Shown here: positions 11,133 to 18,839 of the stretch, piece by piece
Layout: each line of letters opens with the position of its first letter
Numbering within the stretch: the first letter of the stretch is position 1
Assembly (NCBI RefSeq): GCF_945906275.1
Contig: NZ_CAMDRA010000022.1
Coordinates: 1-33,490 of the forward strand
From: Dongia mobilis
Lineage (GTDB): Bacteria; Pseudomonadota; Alphaproteobacteria; Dongiales; Dongiaceae
Length of the DNA: 33,490 bases
Direction: 5' to 3'
Made by a program: the position numbers and the translations under genes
Notes under the pieces: generated by a model
What the model saw: only the letters and a program-made list of their open reading frames with translations
The model's database searches: none
Told to the model about the DNA's origin: nothing

Positions 11133-11504
11133 TCAGCGAACCCGATTGCGATGGGCGAGATAGCTGCGCTCGAGAAAACGGATGGCGGCCGGAGTGAGCT
11201 TGACGAATTTCAGGGCCAGGAGTCGCTTCTGGCGGTCATTCCGCACCACTCTTGCCTCGACCGACACCACGCTCTGCACCCGCTGGTCCCGGGTGTCGCC
11301 TTTCACTTTGATATGGACCAGCACCAGCATGTTGCTGAAGAAGCGCCCATCATAATTGCGCAGCAGAAGGCCACCCAGGGACCAGTTCTCGGTGTCGTAG
11401 CGATAGTCGTCGATCTCTACCGAGAGAGTTGGCTCGAAGAAGCGCTTGTCGCGGCGCATCTCGACTTTGCCGACCTTCCGGAATCCCAAGGTGAAGGAGA
11501 TCAT
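11133..11504 (-). CDS. PilZ domain protein, copy 2
   Basis: A 123-residue PilZ-domain protein, the same length as copy 1 and aligned with it from the first residue (MISFTLGFRKVGKVE against MTSFTMGFSKARGPE). Both cyclic-di-GMP motifs look complete: RRDKR (R17-R21) and NWSLGG (N40, S42, G45). The downstream strand VVSVEARVVRNDRQKRLLAL matches the copy-1 stretch IQAKVVRNDRENRRLAV. The start at ATG 11504 fits this alignment although a longer frame exists; its ribosome-binding site is weak (AAGGCT). A 130-base gap separates it from copy 1. Likely a cytoplasmic c-di-GMP receptor; its target is unknown. Confidence 0.75.
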   Translation of the reverse strand: MISFTLGFRKVGKVEMRRDKRFFEPTLSVEIDDYRYDTENWSLGGLLLRNYDGRFFSNMLVLVHIKVKGDTRDQRVQSVVSVEARVVRNDRQKRLLALKFVKLTPAAIRFLERSYLAHRNRVR

Positions 11505-11615
11505 TCGTAGAGCCTTGAAAATAATAAGTAATTTGAAGATGCTGCAGGTTGATCTAGCGGCGCCCCCAGGAACAGCTGAGTGCATAATGGCAAAAAAAGA
11601 GTTAAGCGCTGCTTA

Positions 11616-13382
11616 CTAGAAATTGCTGTTGAGCGTGGCGCCCTCGGTGGCCGTGACAGCGCTGGTCGGCCAGATTGCGACCCAGCGGTCGCGGGCAACC
11701 CCCCGGTAATAGGGCAGCGCCGGCAGGCGCAGCGGGCTGCCGTCGAAATAGCTGACGATGACTCCGGCCGGATTGTCCTTCGCCCATGCCAGGGCGGCCT
11801 GCCGGTTCGGCAGCGATATCGGTGCTTCCGAGAGGCGGCCATAAAAATCGAACTCGCCGCGATAAGGTCCATAGACGGCGAGCGGCTGCCCAGCCTCCTC
11901 CAACTGCCGCAGGCGCTGGGCCACCGGTTCAAGATCGAAGAACTGGCGCAGATTGAACGGGAACTCGATGTTGATGCAGGTCATCAGCAAGACTGGCAGG
12001 GTCGCGACCTGGATGGTCCGCGAGAGCAGATGGGTCGGTGACAGCTGGGCGATGCCATAGCCGGCAACCAGCAGCACGAGGCCCGAGGTCATGCCGATGC
12101 CACCGATCCAGATCGGCAGCGGGACGTCGAACAATTGCCGCCAAAGCGCATCAAGATGTGCCGTCGGCACGATGTTCATCAGGAAGAAGAACAGTCCAAG
12201 CAGCAGCGCCAGGAGGGACGGCACGATGGCATGGAAATCCTTGGCGCGGATCTCCTGCGTTGCCAGCAGGCGTGCGCCCAGCAGCGACAGCGGCAGGATG
12301 ATGTAGATCAGCCCCTGCATCTGCCATCCGCTGGCGATGCCGCTGATCATGGTCGTCGCCAGAAACAGCAGGCAAAGGCGAAAGCTGCGACCGACACGGC
12401 CACGCCATTGCTTGGCCATCGCGCGCCACAGGGTCTTCCAGCAGATCCAGGGATAGAGCAGGACCGGCGCCAGGAACAGCGACCACATTTCGCGCCGGCT
12501 AGCTTCCGTGGCGGGGTGGAGCCAACCATTGCCAAAGCCGATGAAGCTCGCCGCATTGCCGGTCTGGCGCAGATACTGAATCCAGGCGACCCAGGCTATG
12601 GCCGCGGGAAGCAGGCTGATGAGCAAGGCAAGATGCCATGCCGGGGCGAATTTAAGTATCACCCGCGCCGAGCCAGCGACGGGTTGCACCGCTGCCTGGC
12701 GTTGACCCAACATGTTCTGGCGTGGCGCCAGGGCGGCAATCAGCGGCAGGACGAGCCACGCAATGTTGCCGATCGCAAACAATATCAGCAGGACCGTGCC
12801 GCCGAAAACAGACCACCACAGCATGGCCGAGCCGGTGGAAATGTTGCTGTGCCAAAGCTTGGTCAACGCGTGAAAGCCAAGCGCCGTGAACAACAGGCCC
12901 AGCGGTTCCGCCTGAACCATGGTGGCGATCAGCGCGAATGCCATGACGCCGGCCAGCAGAATGCGCGCATAGAGCTCGGTCATCTGCCGGTGGGGCCAGA
13001 GGGAGAGAGCGCTGAGGCCGATCAGGACGAGGGTCGCCAGGCTGCACAGCACACTGAGGATTCGCGGCCATCCATCACCGATGCCGAAGACGTGCCACCC
13101 GGCGAGGATTGTCCAAAGCTGAAGGGGCGGCTGGTCGCCATTACCAATGCCGCTGCGCAATGGGATCCAGACGCCGTCTTGCCACATATGCCAGGCGGAG
13201 GCGAGCATCTCCAACTCGTAGGGTGCCGTCGGTGGCCGACCGAGCAAAGCGCCCACGACGATGATCAACCACAGCAGGAACGGCGCCACATATCCCCAGC
13301 GAAGAAAGCCGATGCCCGGTGGCGCGACCTCGTCCGGGCGGTTCAGCGGCGTATCGCCTTCCGGGTTCGTATTGCTGTTCAT
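11616..13382 (-). CDS. ArnT/PMT-like (GT39/GT83-type) polytopic membrane protein
   Basis: A 588-residue protein with about a dozen hydrophobic helices. The first periplasmic loop has the layout of lipid-linked sugar transferases of the ArnT/PMT type: acidic residues in PYELEMLASAWHMW (E56, E58), then GIGNGDQPPLQLW, where D83 and the PPLxxW segment match the family pattern. Canonical enzymes carry a DE or DD at the first position; here it is EL-E, so the assignment is to the fold rather than to a known activity. A C-terminal soluble part (about 490-588) follows. It probably uses a polyprenyl-linked sugar on the periplasmic side. ATG 13382 is preferred; GTG 13400, directly abutting the GST stop, is the alternative. 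Confidence 0.75.
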   Translation of the reverse strand: MNSNTNPEGDTPLNRPDEVAPPGIGFLRWGYVAPFLLWLIIVVGALLGRPPTAPYELEMLASAWHMWQDGVWIPLRSGIGNGDQPPLQLWTILAGWHVFGIGDGWPRILSVLCSLATLVLIGLSALSLWPHRQMTELYARILLAGVMAFALIATMVQAEPLGLLFTALGFHALTKLWHSNISTGSAMLWWSVFGGTVLLILFAIGNIAWLVLPLIAALAPRQNMLGQRQAAVQPVAGSARVILKFAPAWHLALLISLLPAAIAWVAWIQYLRQTGNAASFIGFGNGWLHPATEASRREMWSLFLAPVLLYPWICWKTLWRAMAKQWRGRVGRSFRLCLLFLATTMISGIASGWQMQGLIYIILPLSLLGARLLATQEIRAKDFHAIVPSLLALLLGLFFFLMNIVPTAHLDALWRQLFDVPLPIWIGGIGMTSGLVLLVAGYGIAQLSPTHLLSRTIQVATLPVLLMTCINIEFPFNLRQFFDLEPVAQRLRQLEEAGQPLAVYGPYRGEFDFYGRLSEAPISLPNRQAALAWAKDNPAGVIVSYFDGSPLRLPALPYYRGVARDRWVAIWPTSAVTATEGATLNSNF

Positions 13383-13400
13383 GGGCTGGGCGCCGGTCAC

Positions 13401-14084
13401 TCAGTCGGCTTTCTGAAAGACGTCGAATTTGAAGACCGCGGTTTCCTGAAGGGCCGCCGCTTCCCATTCCTTGAATCCCGGCCAGGCGAAGATGGCCTCG
13501 CAATAGAGTTGGCTGGTTTCGTCCAGCTTGACGCCATAGGTGCGAAACCTTGTCGCCACAGGTGCAAACATCGCATCTGCGATCGTGAATCCGCCAAGCA
13601 GGAAAGGTCCATTGCCATTGGCCGCGCGTGTGCCGACTCGTTCCCGCGCCTCGTTCCAGATGGCCGTGATGCGGGCGATCTGGTCGGCCACGAGATGCGC
13701 GCGCGACTCATGCCGCCGGTCGCGCGCCAGATCCATGGGCATGTTCTGGCGCAGGGCGGCAAATCCGGCATGCATTTCGTTGGCGATCGAACGGCCAAAG
13801 GCGCGCGCCTCGGCATCCCGCGGCCACAGATTGGCAGTCGGTGCCAGTTCGGCGATGTATTCGCAGATCGCCAGGCTCTCCCACACCTTGACGCCGCCAT
13901 GGAGCAGGACCGGCACCGTGCCAGAGGGGGAATAGAGGCGGATATGCCGATAGGTGTCTTCGGTCCGCAGGGGGATCAGCATCTCGCGGAACGGCAGGCC
14001 AGCCGCTTTCAGCGCAAGATAGGGTCGCAATGACCATGATGAATAATTCTTGCTGCCGATGATCAGCGTCAGTTCAGTTGTCAT
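13401..14084 (-). CDS. Glutathione S-transferase family protein
   Basis: A 227-residue GST. The N-terminal domain has LIIGSKNYSSWSLRPYLALK (Ser at the catalytic position, SSWS as in maleylacetoacetate isomerase-like and related bacterial GSTs) and PSGTVPVLLHGGVKVWESLA with cis-Pro and the E-S glutathione contact. The C-terminal helical domain has GGFTIADAMFAPVATRF with the N-capping Asp. ATG 14084 is used because the beta strand starts at once (MTTELTLIIG). An in-frame ATG at 14108 is possible but has no better ribosome-binding site. Its stop abuts the ArnT-like gene, so the two are probably co-transcribed, without an obvious functional link. Confidence 0.9.
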   Translation of the reverse strand: MTTELTLIIGSKNYSSWSLRPYLALKAAGLPFREMLIPLRTEDTYRHIRLYSPSGTVPVLLHGGVKVWESLAICEYIAELAPTANLWPRDAEARAFGRSIANEMHAGFAALRQNMPMDLARDRRHESRAHLVADQIARITAIWNEARERVGTRAANGNGPFLLGGFTIADAMFAPVATRFRTYGVKLDETSQLYCEAIFAWPGFKEWEAAALQETAVFKFDVFQKAD

Positions 14085-14147
14085 GCGACGTCCCGCTTGT
14101 TCTTTCATTCAAGTCGATCATTCTTGCATCATAGGCGAAGTGGCCGC

Positions 14148-14171
14148 CCTGTGAACCATCCTGTGAACCAT
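14148..14171. repeat. Tandem 12-bp direct repeat, 2 copies
   Basis: CCTGTGAACCAT occurs twice head to tail (14148-14159 and 14160-14171), with no mismatch. It lies in the 193-bp divergent spacer between the GST (minus) and the M17 aminopeptidase (plus), about 110 bases before the aminopeptidase start. It may be a simple slippage duplication or a doubled regulator site. Confidence 0.8.
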
Positions 14172-14277
14172 GACGATTCAGCCAGTTACCATCCGACTTG
14201 CCAGAAGCTACAATCCGGGCGAATCGGGCCGGTAAGGCATCCCGCCCGCCCCCAAGACCCTATCAAGGACCACGCCC

Positions 14278-15804
14278 TTGCTCGATCATCTCGTTGCGCG
14301 CACCCCGAAAGCTACCGGTAAGGCTGCTGGCAAGGCCACGCCCATCCTGCCACTCAGCGAAAAGACCCTGGCGGCCTGGCTCAAATCGCAATCCGCGACA
14401 CTGTTGGCCTGGATAAAGGCCGCCGGCTTCAAGGCCAAGCCAGGAACCTTCGTGCTGCTGCCGGACGATGCCGGCCGGGCCACGCGGATTCTCGCCGGTG
14501 TCGAAGACGGGCTCGATCGCTGGTCGCTGGCGGGCCTGCCTGCCGCCTTGCCGGTCGGTCTATACCAGCTGGAGGAGGAGGATCTGTCGCCGGCGCAGGC
14601 TTCCGCCCATGCCTTTGCCTGGGCGATGGGCTGCTATCGCTTCGCGCGCTATCGCAGCGACGCAAAGGAGTTTGCGACCATGGTCTGGCCCAAGGGCGCC
14701 GACAGGGCGGCGGTCGAACGCACCGCCAGGGCGATCGGTCTCGGCCGCGACCTCATCAACACGCCGGCCGAGGATATGGGGCCGGAACATCTGCAGAAGG
14801 CGGTGGAGAAGGTCGGCGCAGCCTACAAGGCCAAGGTTACCAGCATCGTCGGCGATGCACTGCTGAAACAGAACTACCCGACCATCCATGCGGTCGGCCG
14901 CGGTGCTGCGACCACCGGCGTTCGTGCACCGCGCCTGATCGACCTTTCCTGGAAGGGGACCGGGGGCGAGAAGGGGCCGTTGCTGACATTGGTCGGCAAG
15001 GGCGTCTGCTTCGACACCGGGGGTCTCGATATCAAGCCGCGCGGCGGCATGATGATGATGAAGAAGGATATGGGTGGCGCCGCCACGGTTCTTGCCCTTG
15101 CGCAAATGATCATGGACGCCGATTTGCCACTCCGCTTGCGGCTGATGATTCCGGCTGTGGAGAATTCCATCTCCGGGAATGCGATCCGGCCGCTTGATGT
15201 GGTGAAGACCCGCAAGGGCATCACGGTCGAGATCAACGATACTGATGCCGAAGGGCGCCTCATCCTGTGCGACGCCCTGGCCGAGGCGGATGCGCAGAAG
15301 CCGGATCTCATCATCGACATGGCAACCTTGACCGGCGCTGCGCGCGTGGCGCTGGGGCCGGATCTTCCGGTCCTGTTTGCCAATGATGACGACCTTGCGG
15401 ATAGCCTGCTGCGGTACGGCCGCAGCGAAGGCGACCCGTTCTGGCGCCTGCCTTTGTGGAAGCCCTACCGCAAGATGCTCGACAGCAAGGTGGCCGACAT
15501 CGCCAATTGCGAACCCGGCGCCTTCGGTGGCGCGATCACGGCGGCCCTCTACCTCGCCGAGTTCATCGCGCCGACCACCAAATGGCTGCATGTCGACACC
15601 TATGGCTGGACCGCGGGCAAGGGTGCGGGCCGGCCGGACGGGGGCGAGCCGCTGGGCATTCGCGGCCTATATGCCTTTGTCGCGGATTGGGTCAAGCAGG
15701 CGACCAAGTCTGCCGTTCTGCCCAAGCGGGCAGCGCCGCGGACGAAGCCACTTACCCGCGCGGCGAGCAAGCGACCACTGTCACGGCCGCGGGCGCGTCG
15801 TTGA
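14278..15804 (+). CDS. Leucyl aminopeptidase family (M17) metallopeptidase
   Basis: A 508-residue M17 aminopeptidase that removes N-terminal residues from peptides in the cytoplasm with two divalent metals. The N-terminal domain (about 1-155) is divergent. The catalytic domain has VGKGVCFDTGGLDIKP and NDTDAEGRL. By family comparison the metal and catalytic residues are K241, D246, D264, D323, E325 and R327, all present. The C-terminus has a basic Pro/Arg/Lys tail of about 30 residues (KRAAPRTKP to RPRARR), beyond the usual fold. The start is TTG 14278, supported by AAGGA eight bases upstream. It probably works as one of several PepA/PepB-like enzymes; hexamer formation is usual in the family. 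Confidence 0.92.
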   Translation: MLDHLVARTPKATGKAAGKATPILPLSEKTLAAWLKSQSATLLAWIKAAGFKAKPGTFVLLPDDAGRATRILAGVEDGLDRWSLAGLPAALPVGLYQLEEEDLSPAQASAHAFAWAMGCYRFARYRSDAKEFATMVWPKGADRAAVERTARAIGLGRDLINTPAEDMGPEHLQKAVEKVGAAYKAKVTSIVGDALLKQNYPTIHAVGRGAATTGVRAPRLIDLSWKGTGGEKGPLLTLVGKGVCFDTGGLDIKPRGGMMMMKKDMGGAATVLALAQMIMDADLPLRLRLMIPAVENSISGNAIRPLDVVKTRKGITVEINDTDAEGRLILCDALAEADAQKPDLIIDMATLTGAARVALGPDLPVLFANDDDLADSLLRYGRSEGDPFWRLPLWKPYRKMLDSKVADIANCEPGAFGGAITAALYLAEFIAPTTKWLHVDTYGWTAGKGAGRPDGGEPLGIRGLYAFVADWVKQATKSAVLPKRAAPRTKPLTRAASKRPLSRPRARR

Positions 15805-15865
15805 GGGCGTGGCAGCACCAAACCGCGGCTCAACGCATCATCCGTCAAAGAAGGCGCACCAAGAT

Positions 15866-15888
15866 GATTAACTTATTTCAAGTTAATC
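15866..15888. promoter_or_regulatory. Perfect 9-bp inverted repeat in an AT-rich island
   Basis: GATTAACTT, a five-base centre ATTTC, then AAGTTAATC form an exact palindrome. It sits in a 267-bp AT-rich spacer (15805-16071), in strong contrast to the GC-rich surroundings, about 180 bases upstream of the PAS_5 gene. A second short palindrome, AGAGA-TTG-TCTCT, follows at 15900-15912. No T-run follows either, so an operator is more likely than a terminator. The bound protein is unknown. Confidence 0.55.
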
Positions 15889-16071
15889 GTTGAAATAGAA
15901 GAGATTGTCTCTCTTTACCGAATTGGAATAGCTAGATTTTTTTCGAATCATGCCACGATGGTCCTTTGGCGCGAATAAAGCACAAAAACCCGATAACGCA
16001 ATTATATTGCTAGATATTTTATACAATCGGTCCAATATCTGAGCAGTTGAACTCAGTAAGGACTAAATGAA

Positions 16072-16560
16072 ATGCATACATCATCGTATGCGAATGAACT
16101 TCTCGAAAAGCCAATGGCGCCCACTTGGCTGGATGCTGCGCCGGAGATCCAGGGATTGTGCGAGGTTTGGGACCAGTTCAGGGCCGGTCGCACCATGCCC
16201 CGGCGCGCCGACATCGACCTTGTCGGGCTGGCCGAGGCCTTTTCTGGCGTGCTGCTGGCGGAACTCTTGCCGGATGGCGAACAGGCCGCAAACTACCGCT
16301 ATCTTCCAATCGATGCGCTGGATGACAGGGGACATGCGGGGCTCGACCCAGCGCTTTTCCAGCATATTCCGGTCCGTGGCTGCCACGCTGCTTCCGCGAC
16401 GGGGGCGCCATATCTCGAACGACACAGCCTGTTGTCGGGTGACGGCGTCCTGCTCGATTACGACATCGTCTTCCTGCCCCTGGCGGCTGCCGGCGGATCG
16501 GAGGGATTTGTGGTCGAGGCCCTTCTGATCCTGGCGCTCGAATTGCCGCCAGGCGCCTAA
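16072..16560 (+). CDS. PAS_5-family (PF07310-like) protein
   Basis: A 162-residue soluble protein of the PAS_5 type, common in Rhodospirillales and related alphaproteobacteria. The family opening is clear: LCEVWDQFRAGRTMPRRADI followed by DLVGLAEAFSGVLLAELLPD, then the strand NYRYLPIDALD and a C-terminal strand pair (LLDYDIVFLPL) before the end. PAS domains sense ligands or redox state, but no output domain is fused. ATG 16072 has AAGGA at 16058-16062, nine bases upstream. An overlapping frame starting five bases earlier has no family resemblance. The AT-rich region upstream probably carries its promoter; TACAAT at 16022-16027 is a possible -10, but no -35 is convincing. Confidence 0.78.
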   Translation: MHTSSYANELLEKPMAPTWLDAAPEIQGLCEVWDQFRAGRTMPRRADIDLVGLAEAFSGVLLAELLPDGEQAANYRYLPIDALDDRGHAGLDPALFQHIPVRGCHAASATGAPYLERHSLLSGDGVLLDYDIVFLPLAAAGGSEGFVVEALLILALELPPGA

Positions 16561-16561
16561 G

Positions 16562-16603
16562 CTCAGGCCAATGAGGTCAGGGCAATGAGCTCAGGACAAT
16601 GAG
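16562..16603. repeat. Three tandem 14-bp repeats
   Basis: CTCAGGCCAATGAG (16562-16575), GTCAGGGCAATGAG (16576-16589) and CTCAGGACAATGAG (16590-16603) follow one another without spacing, two bases after the PAS_5 stop codon. They differ only at unit positions 1 and 7. No terminator-like T-run follows. Confidence 0.85.
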
Positions 16604-16671
16604 ACGGGTGCCGGGTCCCGGGTTGCGCTATACCGGGTCCATATGAGGCCGATTTCGGATCACCTTGCCAT

Positions 16672-16980
16672 ATGACGGATCCCGCCGAGTCACCTTGCCA
16701 GACTTGTGGCGCCTGCTGCGCCTATGACAAGAACTGGCCGCGCTTCTCGCTCGAAGCCGAGGAAGATCTAGCCCTCATTCCAGAGGCGCTGGTGGCGCTC
16801 GACAAGAGCGGGATGCGCTGTGAGGGGAACCGTTGCGCGGCGCTCGGTGGTGAGATCGGCGTCGCGACCGCCTGCACGATCTATGGCTTGCGCCCCGACG
16901 TCTGCCGCGCCTGCCAGCCGGGCGATGCCGAATGCAATATTGCCCGCGCCCATTACGGTTTCCCACAGATCCGGCAGTAG
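16672..16980 (+). CDS. YkgJ-family cysteine cluster protein (zinc/iron-chelating domain)
   Basis: A 102-residue protein with the cysteine pattern of the YkgJ-type zinc- or iron-chelating domain: CQTCGACC near the N-terminus, RCEGNRCAAL in the middle, and TACTIYGLRPDVCRACQPGD then EC near the C-terminus. The YGLRPxxCRxC stretch is typical of the family. It most likely binds a metal or Fe-S cluster in the cytoplasm; the biochemical role of the family is poorly defined. No ribosome-binding site is strong at ATG 16672. It ends 10 bases from the convergent secreted-protein gene. Confidence 0.88.
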   Translation: MTDPAESPCQTCGACCAYDKNWPRFSLEAEEDLALIPEALVALDKSGMRCEGNRCAALGGEIGVATACTIYGLRPDVCRACQPGDAECNIARAHYGFPQIRQ

Positions 16981-16990
16981 CGACCAGCGC

Positions 16991-17731
16991 CTAGTCAGCG
17001 AGGTTAAAGACCGTTTGCGCCCGGCCGAGGTCGAGCAGTTCGGTCTGGAGGCCCTGCAACCGCCCCTGGAATGCCGTCAGCAAAACAATGGCGCCACGAA
17101 AGTTAGGCCCCAGCAGCTTTGCCCGGCGCTGCAAATCCATGCTCCAGAACTCGATAAAGTCATCATGACCGAGCGTAAGTGGATCGGGGAGCGCTGCCAA
17201 CATGAGGGAACGCTCGGCCTCGCCCAGGGCTGGATCCACCATGATCAGGATTGCATTGCCCGGCCAGTCCGCAGCCGTGACGATCCGGTCGGGCTTGCCG
17301 AAACTGGCTTCCACCATCTGCATGGTCTGGGCGATGCCGGTTGCGTCGGCTGGACCCTCGATAGGCTTGCGCGCCCGGATCCAGAAGAGCCGACGATGGT
17401 CGGCGGCGCTTGAGAAATAGAGGTCCATCTGCTCGTTACGAGGATCGCTCTCGACCGCTTGCTGCGCATCGATCTCGGCAAGCTTGCCGCCCACCTTCAG
17501 GGTCGAATGAATGTGATAGCTCGGCCATTCGGTGAGGACGCTGTACATCAGGCGGTCCTGCAGCTTCTCCTGATAGATGCCTTCCAGGAACTCGCCGTTC
17601 AGCGCCTCATCAAGCGGCATGTCGAGTGGAATATTGTTGATGCGCCAGCGCGTGGCGGTCTCATCAGCGTGCGCGGACGCACTCAATGCAAGGCAAAGCG
17701 CAATGAGGAAGAAGACGAAATGGCGCAGCAT
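16991..17731 (-). CDS. Secreted protein of unknown function, coupled to a LysR regulator
   Basis: A 246-residue protein with a clear Sec signal peptide (MLRHFVFFLIALCLALSASA, cleavage probably after AHA near residue 22). The mature part has mixed alpha/beta character (YHIHSTLKVGGKLAEID, DLYFSSAADHRRLFWIRARK, AILIMVDPALGE) and no Cys-rich, lipobox or catalytic motif that I recognise. It is probably periplasmic. Its ATG shares one base with the TGA of the upstream LysR gene (TGATG), so the two are translationally coupled. The regulator may respond to the same process this protein serves, but nothing in the sequence says which. Confidence 0.8.
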   Translation of the reverse strand: MLRHFVFFLIALCLALSASAHADETATRWRINNIPLDMPLDEALNGEFLEGIYQEKLQDRLMYSVLTEWPSYHIHSTLKVGGKLAEIDAQQAVESDPRNEQMDLYFSSAADHRRLFWIRARKPIEGPADATGIAQTMQMVEASFGKPDRIVTAADWPGNAILIMVDPALGEAERSLMLAALPDPLTLGHDDFIEFWSMDLQRRAKLLGPNFRGAIVLLTAFQGRLQGLQTELLDLGRAQTVFNLAD

Positions 17732-18687
17732 CAGACAGTTCCCTCGCCACGGGCGGCGCCGGGCTTTGCTGCCGCCTCGATCTTCTTGTCCCGGAAGGTG
17801 GACATCTGGCCCAGGATCCAGTCGCGGAAGGCCTTCACCTTGGCCTGGCGCAATGCGCCCTTGCCGTAGATCAGGTAATAGCCGGTCTCCAATTGCACGG
17901 TCTGCGGAAAGGGCTGAACCAATCGTCCGTTTCGCAAATCGTCACCCGCCAGCATGGTGTTGCCGAGCGCGATGCCGAGCCCGTCGATCGCTGCCTGGAT
18001 CATCAGGTTGTAATAGTTGAAGGTGAGGTTGGTCTTGAGTTCAAGATCGGGGACGCCGGCCGCCGCCAGCCAACGCGGCCAGAAATCGAACTGCGCACGA
18101 CGCCAATCCATATCCGAGATGAGCGAGAAGCGGGCAAGGTCGCGCGGTTCCTTCAAAGGGAGCGGTCCTTCCAGGATGCTGGGTGCGCAAACCGGAAACA
18201 CCTCGTCCTGCAGCAGCAGCTCGGCCTCGACACCCGCCCATTGGCCGCGGCCATAGCGGATGCCGATATCGACATCGCCCTCACCCACGGGATCGAGCCG
18301 GTCGGTGGCGGAGATGCGGACCTCGATTTCCGGGTGGCGGGCCTGTAAGTCATAGAGCCGGGGCACCAGCCATTTCGAGGCGAGTGAGGGGAGGGCGCTG
18401 ACGGTGAGCGGTCCTCCGCCCGGGAAAAGCCGCATCTCGGCCGACGCTTCGGCCAGCTGGTGAAAGGCGGCGCGGACCGGTGGCAGATAGCGCCGGCCGG
18501 CCTCGGTGAGGCTCAGGGAGCGGGCGCCACGGTCAAACAGGCTGATCCCCAGCCATTCCTCCAATGCCTTGATCTGATGGCTGATGGCGCTGTGGGTGAC
18601 GCTCAGCTCATCGGCGGCCTTGGTAAAGCTCAAATGGCGCGCCGCGCATTCGAAATATCGCACGGCTTTCAAGGGCGGCAGGCGCAT
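17731..18687 (-). CDS. LysR-family transcriptional regulator, GcvA type
   Basis: A 318-residue LysR regulator. The N-terminal winged helix-turn-helix is at about residues 7-65 (LSFTKAADELSVTHSAISHQ, then IKALEEWLG), with the PPLKAVRYFECAARH opening typical of the GcvA/AmpR group. The effector-binding domain begins near residue 92 (GPLTVSALPSLASKWLVPRL), again GcvA-like, and includes DVDIGIRYGRGQW. ATG 18687 has GAGGAAG at seven-base spacing. It is divergent from a DUF1127 gene, a recurring arrangement in alphaproteobacteria, and overlaps the secreted protein downstream. Effector unknown. Confidence 0.95.
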   Translation of the reverse strand: MRLPPLKAVRYFECAARHLSFTKAADELSVTHSAISHQIKALEEWLGISLFDRGARSLSLTEAGRRYLPPVRAAFHQLAEASAEMRLFPGGGPLTVSALPSLASKWLVPRLYDLQARHPEIEVRISATDRLDPVGEGDVDIGIRYGRGQWAGVEAELLLQDEVFPVCAPSILEGPLPLKEPRDLARFSLISDMDWRRAQFDFWPRWLAAAGVPDLELKTNLTFNYYNLMIQAAIDGLGIALGNTMLAGDDLRNGRLVQPFPQTVQLETGYYLIYGKGALRQAKVKAFRDWILGQMSTFRDKKIEAAAKPGAARGEGTV

Positions 18688-18727
18688 CGCGGGGCTTCCT
18701 CAATGGAATCAATATCAAGCCGTTCTG

Positions 18728-18746
18728 CTGTTACGCAAACTAACAG
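18728..18746. promoter_or_regulatory. Candidate LysR-type operator in the divergent spacer
   Basis: CTGTTA (18728-18733) and TAACAG (18741-18746) are exact inverted arms around seven bases, in the spacer between the LysR gene (minus) and DUF1127 (plus). A second palindrome, AAACG-GT-CGTTT, is at 18757-18768. LysR regulators usually bind partly palindromic sites in such spacers, so these are reasonable autoregulatory candidates. CATAAT at 18788-18793 could be the -10 of DUF1127. Confidence 0.45.
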
Positions 18747-18839
18747 AACAAGTGAGAAACGGTCGTTTGCAACCCCAGCAATGCAAGCATAATCTCTACC
18801 CAACGGCAATGGTGCCGGTTAGTTAAATGTGAGGATACA

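Noticed and set aside
12135-14033. A 632-codon plus-strand frame antisense to the ArnT-like and GST genes
   Set aside because: Composition is Gln/Arg/Asp-rich without motifs, while the minus-strand proteins have clear membrane and GST features.
16067-16528. An alternative 153-codon frame overlapping the PAS_5 gene
   Set aside because: It shows no protein-like pattern (Arg/Ser-rich shadow), whereas the frame from 16072 matches the PAS_5 family.
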